Shown: piece by piece, positions 18,063 through 24,522 of the stretch
Layout of the letters: the number at the start of each line of letters is the position of its first letter
How positions within the stretch are numbered: position 1 is the stretch's first letter
Notes under the pieces: generated by a model
What the model was told of the DNA's origin: nothing
What the model saw: only the letters and a program-made list of their open reading frames with translations
The model's database searches: none
Made by a program: the position numbers and the translations under genes
Origin: Wenzhouxiangella sp. AB-CW3
GTDB lineage: Bacteria; Pseudomonadota; Gammaproteobacteria; Xanthomonadales; Wenzhouxiangellaceae
NCBI RefSeq assembly: GCF_014725735.1
Contig: NZ_CP061368.1
Coordinates: forward strand, 207,001 to 271,000
Length of the DNA stretch: 64,000 nt
Direction of reading: 5' to 3'

Positions 18063-18602
18063 TTACAGGTTACGGTTTCCGGGTTCCGGTTTCCGGGGTT
18101 GTAGGTCGGGGTTACATCCCCGACGGACAACGTTGAATCCGCCCGCACCGGATCGTTCGTGTGTCGGAATGCAGGGTTCAGGGTTCAGGGACCAAGGGTT
18201 GATCACTTCGATGACGCAATTGGAGAAATCGCGTTCGTTGCGGGTGACTACGCCGGCATCCCGCGAACAGGCAATGGCCGCGGTCTGGGCATCGAACTGG
18301 GCGATTGGGCGACCGGACAGGCGCCGGCTGGCCACGATATCGGCGTAGGCGCGGGCGGCGTCGCGGTCGAACGGCAGAACGCGTCGGGCAAAGTCCTCGG
18401 CCATCATGCGGTCGAAGGCATCGATCAAGCGCTTGCGGCGCGTTCCCGCCGACAATAGCGCCAGGCCATAACGCAGTTCGGCCTCGGTCACCGTGGTCGT
18501 GAACAAACTGCCGCCGGGTTGCTCGCCCACCCAGGCCACAACCGACCGATCAGGTGCCGGACGCATCAGCTCGGAAATGACGTTGGTGTCGAGAACCAGC
18601 AT
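18063..18602 (-). CDS. PIN-domain toxin (FitB/VapC type) with a repeat-encoded C-terminal tail
   Basis: A PIN-domain ribonuclease toxin. The acidic residues of the active site are present: D5 (VLDTN), E40/E42 (TEAELRYG), D104 (QFDAQTAAIA) and D125 (RNERDF). FitB/VapC proteins of this group end near residue 137, at VINPW here. This frame instead continues for 42 more residues through GGGTTCAGGG-like and REP-like DNA, so its natural stop seems to have been lost or the locus was inserted against the repeat. It presumably cleaves RNA when freed from the antitoxin encoded 14 bp upstream. The pair lies antisense between jetC and jetD. Confidence 0.8.
   Translation of the reverse strand: MLVLDTNVISELMRPAPDRSVVAWVGEQPGGSLFTTTVTEAELRYGLALLSAGTRRKRLIDAFDRMMAEDFARRVLPFDRDAARAYADIVASRRLSGRPIAQFDAQTAAIACSRDAGVVTRNERDFSNCVIEVINPWSLNPEPCIPTHERSGAGGFNVVRRGCNPDLQPRKPEPGNRNL
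18105..18124. repeat. REP-like palindromic repeat
   Basis: A perfect inverted repeat, GTCGGGG-ttacat-CCCCGAC, is flanked by the wording GTAGG...GGACAA. This is typical of dispersed intergenic 'gtcggggttacatccccgac' elements in gammaproteobacteria. Two further repeat types adjoin it: GGTTTCCGGGTTCC-like at 18061-18098 and CAGGGTT direct repeats at 18172-18190. All of them lie inside the C-terminal extension of the toxin frame. Copy number elsewhere in the genome cannot be seen here. Confidence 0.6.
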
Positions 18603-18616
18603 CCCGAACCGACCTG

Positions 18617-18859
18617 CTAGAACTCGGGAGGTTCGCGAGTCGACTCGCGTTCAGGCAGGTCAAGCTCCACGCCACCGAGTGGCGCGAATCGCGCCTGGAT
18701 GCGCTTGGCCAGGTTGTCCGGCTCGCCGGCCTCCATGGCTAGCGTAGTGCGCAGAACTTCACGCACCTCGTCTTCCATCGAACGGCCGTGACGGGCCGCT
18801 CGCTGGCGCAGACGCTCTTTCAGGTCGTCATCAAGCCGCCGAATGGTAATGCTGCCCAT
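18617..18859 (-). CDS. FitA-like ribbon-helix-helix antitoxin
   Basis: An 80-residue antitoxin. The N-terminal half (GSITIRRLDDDLKERLRQRA, then HGRSMEDEVREVLRTTL) is an Arc/MetJ ribbon-helix-helix DNA-binding domain of the FitA type. The acidic C-terminal part, LGGVELDLPERESTREPPEF, would wrap the toxin. ATG 18857-18859 is chosen because the RHH domain starts right there and GGAAAG precedes it; an upstream in-frame start would run into the operator palindrome. It is transcribed with the PIN toxin 14 bp downstream and should repress its own operon through the 19-bp palindrome. Confidence 0.82.
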   Translation of the reverse strand: MGSITIRRLDDDLKERLRQRAARHGRSMEDEVREVLRTTLAMEAGEPDNLAKRIQARFAPLGGVELDLPERESTREPPEF

Positions 18860-18877
18860 GCTTTCCAAACCTAGAAC

Positions 18878-18896
18878 GTGCAATCATTGATTGCAC
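18878..18896. promoter_or_regulatory. 19-bp perfect palindrome, likely antitoxin operator
   Basis: GTGCAATCA-T-TGATTGCAC is a perfect inverted repeat with 9-bp arms, 18 bp upstream of the antitoxin start. The position and the symmetry fit an autoregulatory operator for the ribbon-helix-helix antitoxin. The palindrome is also about 95 bp upstream of jetD on the other strand, so binding there could also affect jetD transcription. Confidence 0.65.
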
Positions 18897-18991
18897 TACT
18901 GTATCACTGCCGGCACATAGACCGCAACGAACGCGGGGCGAATCAGGCATCCTGTAACCTTTCTGGCAACGAATCGAGACTGGCTCATCGA

Positions 18992-20191
18992 ATGAATGAC
19001 TGCCCATGGACGCGGCCAAAGGATCTCCTCGCCCAGCTGCGCAGGCAGTGGGACTCGGGTCGCCTGCTGGCCGAGCGGCTGGCGGGACAGGAGCCGTTGT
19101 TTCCGCTGAAGCTGCGAGTGAAGAAGGCCACCTCGCGCGATCTCACCGAGCGCTTCGATGCGGTGCGCGACTGGGTTGGGGAATTGATCGAACACTCGCG
19201 CGACAGGCGCGGGCACGGCTATGCCATCGAGTGGCGCACGGTCAACCATCGCACCCGGGGTCGCAACGAACTGCCGAAAGCCGTCATCGTGCCCAGTGCC
19301 GACGATGCGTTGCGGCTGATCGGCAAGACCGGCCACGCGCGGCAGTTCGATCGACTGGCCGCCGAGTTGCTGGCCGAATTTCCAACCCTTGACGACTGGC
19401 TGGCGCGCCGGCCGCTGGAGGCACTCAAGCGTGCCGAGGATTGGCCGCGCCTGCTGGCCATCCTGCGCTACTTCCGCAACCATCCCCGCCCCGGCGTTTA
19501 CCTGCGCCAGCTCGATATTCCCGGCGTGGATACCAAGTTCATTCATGCCCGACGCAGACTGGTCGGGGAATTGCTCGACGCGGTCCTGCCTTTCGAGGCG
19601 GTGGACCCATCGGCCACTGGCGTGCGCGGTTTCAATCGTCGCTATGGTCTGGCCAGCCGTCCGGTGCTGGTGCGCTTTCGCATTCTTGATCCGGAGCTGA
19701 GGCTGCGGGGGCTGAGCGATCTATCCGTCCCGGCCGAGGAATTCGCCCGCCTGAACCTGCCGGTCGAGACGGTCTTCATCACCGAAAACGAGATCAACGG
19801 CCTGGCCTTTCCCGACCATCGGCGCGCCATTGTCGTGTTCGGCCTGGGTTATGGACTGGAACGCCTGGCCGGCATCGACTGGCTGGCCCGTGCGGATTGC
19901 TGGTACTGGGGCGATATCGACACCCACGGCTTTGCCATTCTCAATCGTCTGCGCCATCACCTGCCCAAGGCACGGTCGTTCCTGATGGACCGGGCCACAC
20001 TCGATGCCCATCGCGAACTGTGGGGCAAGGAACCCGTTGACCGGCGCTTTCTTGGCCAACTGTCGCGGCTCGATCAACACGAGCAGGCGCTCTATCAAGT
20101 CCTGCGCGACGATGTCCTCTCCCCCCGGCTACGCCTGGAACAGGAGCACATCCGCTTTGCCTGGCTGGAGCGCTTTCTGGCACGCCTGTAA
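18992..20191 (+). CDS. jetD: Wadjet JetD (DUF3322/DUF2220, topoisomerase VI-like nuclease)
   Basis: A 399-residue protein with the DUF3322 N-terminal region (KDLLAQLRRQWDSGRLLAERL, then the basic WRTVNHRTRGRNELP) and the DUF2220 C-terminal Toprim domain. The Toprim acid Glu265 is in VFITENEING, and the metal-binding D308-x-D310 is in YWGDIDTHGF. These are the residues expected for the DNA-cleaving subunit that cuts circular DNA held by JetABC. The open frame begins further upstream inside the toxin-antitoxin operator, but the conserved protein starts at ATG 18992. It is separated from jetC by about 930 bp carrying the toxin-antitoxin pair, so it may have its own promoter. Confidence 0.88.
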   Translation: MNDCPWTRPKDLLAQLRRQWDSGRLLAERLAGQEPLFPLKLRVKKATSRDLTERFDAVRDWVGELIEHSRDRRGHGYAIEWRTVNHRTRGRNELPKAVIVPSADDALRLIGKTGHARQFDRLAAELLAEFPTLDDWLARRPLEALKRAEDWPRLLAILRYFRNHPRPGVYLRQLDIPGVDTKFIHARRRLVGELLDAVLPFEAVDPSATGVRGFNRRYGLASRPVLVRFRILDPELRLRGLSDLSVPAEEFARLNLPVETVFITENEINGLAFPDHRRAIVVFGLGYGLERLAGIDWLARADCWYWGDIDTHGFAILNRLRHHLPKARSFLMDRATLDAHRELWGKEPVDRRFLGQLSRLDQHEQALYQVLRDDVLSPRLRLEQEHIRFAWLERFLARL

Positions 20192-20310
20192 TGCGGTTCG
20201 GAGTCCGCGCAATCGCCGAGTGAAAAGTGTGTACGTCGTCACGGCATTGCTGCTTTCGCCTCGTTGATCGAGTGATTAAGATGGTCGGTTCTCGATTCTC
20301 GGAGGTAGTG

Positions 20311-22383
20311 ATGTTCAAGCACTGGATTGTTTCTGCGCTGGCCGTGCTGCTGGTCTCGCCATTGGCGCTGGCCGATACGGAATTGCGCCCGGTCACCCAT
20401 GAAGATGTCTGGCTGATGAAGCGGCTGGGCTCGCCCACCGTCAGTCCGGACGGGCAGTATGCCGTGGTGCCGGTCACCGAGCCGTCCTACGAGGAAGATG
20501 GCACGGTGACCAATCTGTGGCTGATCACCGTTGACGGCAGTGAGCCGCCACGGCAGCTGACAGCCGCCAAGAGCGGCGAGAGCGGCGTGCACTGGCGGCC
20601 CGACGGGGCGAAGATCGCGTTTTCGGCCACCCGCGAGGATGACGAGGCCGCCCAGATCTACATCATGAACATGCGCGCGCCCGGCGAGGCCATGCGCATC
20701 ACCGACCTGTCCACCGGCGCCTCCAACCCGCGCTGGAGCCCGGACGGCGAGACCATCGCCTTCGAAAGCCGGGTCTGGCCGGATGCGGCCGACGACGAGG
20801 CCAACAAGGAACGCACCCAGGAAGAAGAGGATTCCGGCATCAACGTGTCGCGTTACGAGGGCTTCCCGATCCGCGACTGGAACCGCTGGCGCGACGAGAA
20901 GCAGACCCGCCTGTTCGTGCAGGAAGCGCGCGCCGGCGCCCAGCCCACCGATTTGCTGGTTGGCACCGAGTTGGCCTCGAGCCCCGGCTACGATGGTGGT
21001 CTGCAAGCGGTGTGGACGCCCGACGGCGATGGTCTGGTGTTTTCGGCCACCGAGAACCTGCACGAGGCCGCTTTCGCCACCACCCGTCGTCATCTCTACC
21101 GCATCTCGGTCGATGGCGGTGAAGCCGAGCGGGTGGTTGGTGCCGACGACTTCAGTTGCACCGGACCGACGTTTTCATCGGCCGGCGACTGGCTCTATTG
21201 CAGTTACTCACCGATCAACGAGTGGGTCTACAACCACACCGAGATTGCCCGCGTGGCCTGGCGCGATGGCAGTGCCGATGGTGATGCCGAGGTGCTGACC
21301 GGTGACTTCGACCGTTCGGTGAGCAGCTTCGATATCAGCACGGGTGGCGAACGGCTCTATCTCACGGCTATGGACCATGGCCGCATGCGCCTGTTCGCGC
21401 TGCCGGCCGGTGGCGGTGAGGTCGAGGCGCTCGATCCCGAAAGCGACGGTGTCTATGGGGGCCTTCATGCCGCCGACGGACACTTGGTGGCGACGTGGGA
21501 AAGCTCGATCTCGCCGATCGAGGTGGTGCGCGTCGACCCCTCCAACGGCCAGCACACGGCCCTGACCGAGTTCAATACCGAACGCGCCGCCGAGCTCGAC
21601 CGTCAGCCGTTCAAGAGCTTCTGGTTCACCTCCAGCAAGGACCGCGAAATCCATAGCTGGCTGGCCCTGCCGCCGGACTTCGACGAAAACAAGCAGTACC
21701 CGCTGGTACTGTTCATCCACGGCGGACCGTTCACCTCGTCGCTGGACAACGACCATGTGCGCTGGAGCCCGCACCTGCTGGCCGCACCCGGCTACGTGGT
21801 GCTGTTGACCGACTACACCGGTTCGGTGGGCTACGGCGAGGAATTTTCACGCAATATCCAGGGCGATCCGCTGGCCACGCCGGGCGAGGAGCTGGTCGAG
21901 GCCGCCGATGCGGCCATCGAGACATTCGATTTCATCGATCCCGACCGCGCTGCTGCCACGGGGGCGAGCTATGGCGGCCACCTGGTCAACTGGCTGCTGG
22001 CCACCACCGATCGCTTCGATGCCCTGATCGGACATGCCGGCCTGATCAGCCTGGAAGGCCAGTGGTCGACCAGCGATGCCATCTATCACCGCGAGATCAT
22101 GAACGACGGCCTGCCCTGGGAAAGCGACGTCTGGGAAGAGCAGAGCCCCTCGACCTACGCCGAGAGCTTCTCGACCCCGACCATGCTGACCATCGGCCTG
22201 AGAGACTACCGCGTCCCGCCCAACGAGACCATCGCCGCCTGGACCTACCTGCAGCGCATGCAGGTGCCCTCGCGCCTGCTGGTCTTCCACGATGCGGACC
22301 ACTGGATCATGCAGGGCAAGGAAGCCCGCTACTTCTGGGAGGAGGTGCATGACTGGCTGGCGAAGTACCTGAAAGACGAGTAG
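20311..22383 (+). CDS. Secreted S9-family peptidase (prolyl oligopeptidase fold)
   Basis: A 690-residue protein with a signal peptide cut near LALA (residue 20). It has a WD40-like/PD40 propeller (blades such as SPTVSPDGQYAV, PRWSPDGETIAFESR, AVWTPDGDGLVFS) and a C-terminal alpha/beta hydrolase domain. The nucleophile elbow GASYGGHLVNW holds the Ser, followed by the conserved acid region and His in FHDADHWIMQGKEARYFWEEVHDWL. It should cleave short peptides in the periplasm. ATG 20311 has a GGAGG site six bases upstream. It converges on the GMC oxidoreductase of the lanthipeptide cluster; a role in leader trimming is conceivable but unsupported, since the exporter has its own peptidase. Confidence 0.88.
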   Translation: MFKHWIVSALAVLLVSPLALADTELRPVTHEDVWLMKRLGSPTVSPDGQYAVVPVTEPSYEEDGTVTNLWLITVDGSEPPRQLTAAKSGESGVHWRPDGAKIAFSATREDDEAAQIYIMNMRAPGEAMRITDLSTGASNPRWSPDGETIAFESRVWPDAADDEANKERTQEEEDSGINVSRYEGFPIRDWNRWRDEKQTRLFVQEARAGAQPTDLLVGTELASSPGYDGGLQAVWTPDGDGLVFSATENLHEAAFATTRRHLYRISVDGGEAERVVGADDFSCTGPTFSSAGDWLYCSYSPINEWVYNHTEIARVAWRDGSADGDAEVLTGDFDRSVSSFDISTGGERLYLTAMDHGRMRLFALPAGGGEVEALDPESDGVYGGLHAADGHLVATWESSISPIEVVRVDPSNGQHTALTEFNTERAAELDRQPFKSFWFTSSKDREIHSWLALPPDFDENKQYPLVLFIHGGPFTSSLDNDHVRWSPHLLAAPGYVVLLTDYTGSVGYGEEFSRNIQGDPLATPGEELVEAADAAIETFDFIDPDRAAATGASYGGHLVNWLLATTDRFDALIGHAGLISLEGQWSTSDAIYHREIMNDGLPWESDVWEEQSPSTYAESFSTPTMLTIGLRDYRVPPNETIAAWTYLQRMQVPSRLLVFHDADHWIMQGKEARYFWEEVHDWLAKYLKDE

Positions 22384-22387
22384 ACAT

Positions 22388-22441
22388 CCATCGGCCACGC
22401 CATCCCCGGACAGCCTTGCTGTCCGGGGGATCGGCCGATGG
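22388..22441. terminator. Nested hairpin between convergent genes (bidirectional terminator)
   Basis: The inner stem CCCCGGACAGC-ctt-GCTGTCCGGGG (22404-22428) sits inside an outer stem CCATCGGCC/GGCCGATGG (22388-22396 and 22433-22441). All pairs are perfect. It lies just after the S9 peptidase stop and before the 3' end of the GMC gene on the other strand. There is no T-run, so termination efficiency is uncertain. Confidence 0.6.
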
Positions 22442-22478
22442 CTCGGAACACCATCGACACGGCCGGCAGCCCAAAGGG

Positions 22479-24104
22479 TCAGGCCGGCCGACCGTTGCCT
22501 CGAGTCAGGTACTCACCCACACGCAATGCGTTGGCAACAATGGTCAGCGTGGGCGGGCTCCCGCCCGAGGTCGGCATGAAACTGCCGTCGACCACATGGA
22601 GGTTGTCCATGGAATGGACGCGACACCAGGGGTCGAGCACGCTGGTTTCCGGGTTGCTGCCAAACCGGCATGTCCCGTGGACCAGATAGGATGAGGTCGC
22701 CCCTACCGCATCGTGGACAATGTCGGTGGCGCCGGCCTCGCTCAGGATCTCGCCGGCCCGCTCCGACAGGATCTCGCCGGTGCGCTGGCGTTGCGGGCAA
22801 TGGCCCAGCCTGATGTGTGCGGCCGGCAGTCCGAATGCATCCTCGCGATTTTCGTCCAGGCTCATCCAGGTCTCCGAGCTGGGCAGAAAGTCGTGGAAGA
22901 CCTCGTACTCGATCCGATCGCACTGTCCCAGTTCCTCGGCCAGCGCATCCAGCAGCGGTTTTCCCCACAGAATGCGGTCGTTGCGCCGGAGCACTTGCAG
23001 TGATCGCCGGAATGGCAGCCGGGCCAGCATGTCGAAGCGCAGCATGCCACCCTTGAGCAGTTCTCCACTGGCGCCATCTCCCAGGTAATAGTCGGCGACA
23101 GAAACATTCAGCATCGGATTCCAGTCCGGTTGCCGGTCGATACGCGCGCTGCCGAAAGTGGTGCCGTGAAACTGCAGGTGTCGGCCGACCAGCCCCTGTT
23201 CATTGCCCAGCCCGTCGGGGTGTCGTCCGCTGCGGCTGAGCAGCAACAGCCTGGCCGACTCGACTGCCGAGCAACTGACAATGAACAGCCGTCCGCGGGC
23301 CCGGTGCCTGGTGCCCCGCGCCCGGTCCAGGTACACCACGCCCTCCACCCGGTCCCGCGCCCCGGTCTCGAGCTCAGTGGCGATGGTGCCGGTTCGAAGT
23401 TCGAGCCTGCCGGTGGCCAGGGCGCGACGAACAAAGCTTTCCTGGCTGCTGCCCTTGGCCCCGACGGCGCAGCCGAATTCGGCACAGGCATCGCATTTCA
23501 CACAGGCAGGTCGGCCCTGGTAGGGCACCGAGTTGATCGAGCGTGGTGTGGCAAAAGGCGTCAAACCCAGTCGGGTACTGGCCTGGCGCAATTGGTCTGC
23601 CATGCGATGTCCGGCCACCGGCGGCATGGGGTGCGGGCCTGATCTGGGGACGAAGCAGGGATTGCCGTCGCCGCTGACGCCGATCTCCCTTTCGGCCAGG
23701 TCGTAGTAGGGCGCCAGGCTGTCATAGTCGTAGGCCCAGTCGGCCAGGTCACCGGTTTCGCCGTGCTCGGCGGCCATGCGAAAGTCTTGCGGGTGGAAGC
23801 GGTAGAGAAATCCGCCCATGTGCACCGTGCCGCCGCCGACGCAACTTGCCGTCCAGCCCAGCGTGGAAGGAATGGTGGGTGACTGGCTGCGGCTCCCGCT
23901 CACCCAGTGCAACTCGCCTGAATCGGGCAGCAGAGCTCCCTCGCGTTGAAACCTGATCTCGTCAGGCTGGTACTGTGAGCGATCGTGGTCCTGGCCGCGC
24001 TCCAGCATCAGCACCTGCCAGCCGGCCCGGCATAGCCACCATGCCAGGGCGCCGCCGCCGGCACCGGCGCCGATGATGACGGCGTCGTACTCCCGATCAG
24101 CCAT
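22479..24104 (-). CDS. GMC-family FAD oxidoreductase in the lanthipeptide export operon
   Basis: A 541-residue flavoprotein. It has an N-terminal FAD-binding Rossmann motif YDAVIIGAGAGGGALAWWL and the ribose-binding LMLERG. A cysteine-rich loop CVKCDACAEFGC lies near residue 220, and the GMC_oxred_C region contains HGTCRFG with the catalytic His. At the second active-site position the usual N-P-T is S-P-P-T-L-T, so the canonical Asn/His is replaced. The start at ATG 24102-24104 overlaps the small-subunit gene by 8 bp, an arrangement like gluconate/sorbitol dehydrogenases where the two form one enzyme. No Tat signal is visible, so it probably acts in the cytoplasm. The substrate could be an alcohol or sugar, or the lanthipeptide itself; the latter is inference from operon position. 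Confidence 0.82.
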   Translation of the reverse strand: MADREYDAVIIGAGAGGGALAWWLCRAGWQVLMLERGQDHDRSQYQPDEIRFQREGALLPDSGELHWVSGSRSQSPTIPSTLGWTASCVGGGTVHMGGFLYRFHPQDFRMAAEHGETGDLADWAYDYDSLAPYYDLAEREIGVSGDGNPCFVPRSGPHPMPPVAGHRMADQLRQASTRLGLTPFATPRSINSVPYQGRPACVKCDACAEFGCAVGAKGSSQESFVRRALATGRLELRTGTIATELETGARDRVEGVVYLDRARGTRHRARGRLFIVSCSAVESARLLLLSRSGRHPDGLGNEQGLVGRHLQFHGTTFGSARIDRQPDWNPMLNVSVADYYLGDGASGELLKGGMLRFDMLARLPFRRSLQVLRRNDRILWGKPLLDALAEELGQCDRIEYEVFHDFLPSSETWMSLDENREDAFGLPAAHIRLGHCPQRQRTGEILSERAGEILSEAGATDIVHDAVGATSSYLVHGTCRFGSNPETSVLDPWCRVHSMDNLHVVDGSFMPTSGGSPPTLTIVANALRVGEYLTRGNGRPA

Positions 24105-24522
24105 TAAAGCGTGGCATCTCCGGTCCGCGCATGCCCACCTGGCGCCAGCCGGCCTCATTGCGGTTGCCGCCACGGGCGGGGTCGCACAGATAGCCTTCCA
24201 GGCAGAACTCGATGAATGAAACCCAGCAGGCCCTGAAGCGCGCATCTTTGCTTTCGGCCAGGGTTTCGAGAATCGCCTCCCGGTCATGTCGGGCGAGCTT
24301 GGGGAACGTGGCGGTGTCGGGCAGGCCGGCCCGCGTCATCGCTGCCTGGAGCTCCGTCACCATGGCGCGCAGTTGTCCGCCACGGGGTGATTCAACCAGT
24401 CCGTGCAGATACTGCGCCACGCCGGCTGTATCCGGGCCGTGTCCCGCGGTATCCGGAATCACGTGCTCGGCCAGACATTCCAGCCACCTGCGGAACTGAG
24501 CCTCGGTGTCAGGTGCCGACAT
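24097..24522 (-). CDS. Gluconate 2-dehydrogenase subunit 3-like protein
   Basis: A 141-residue protein of the Gluconate_2-dh3 family. The characteristic HVIPDTAGHGPDTAGVAQYL near residue 20 is followed by a helical body and FIEFCLEGYLCDPARGGNRNEAGWRQVGMRGP at the C-terminus. Family members pair with a GMC-type catalytic subunit and usually carry a twin-arginine signal that exports the complex. This one starts directly with the mature part, so no export signal is seen. The gene overlaps the ABC transporter stop upstream by 14 bp and the GMC gene downstream by 8 bp, so all three are co-translated. Confidence 0.8.
   Translation of the reverse strand: MSAPDTEAQFRRWLECLAEHVIPDTAGHGPDTAGVAQYLHGLVESPRGGQLRAMVTELQAAMTRAGLPDTATFPKLARHDREAILETLAESKDARFRACWVSFIEFCLEGYLCDPARGGNRNEAGWRQVGMRGPEMPRFNG

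Noticed and set aside
20311-22383. S9 peptidase as part of the lanthipeptide cluster
   Set aside because: It is convergent, separated by a strong terminator-like structure, and the exporter already contains an intact leader peptidase.
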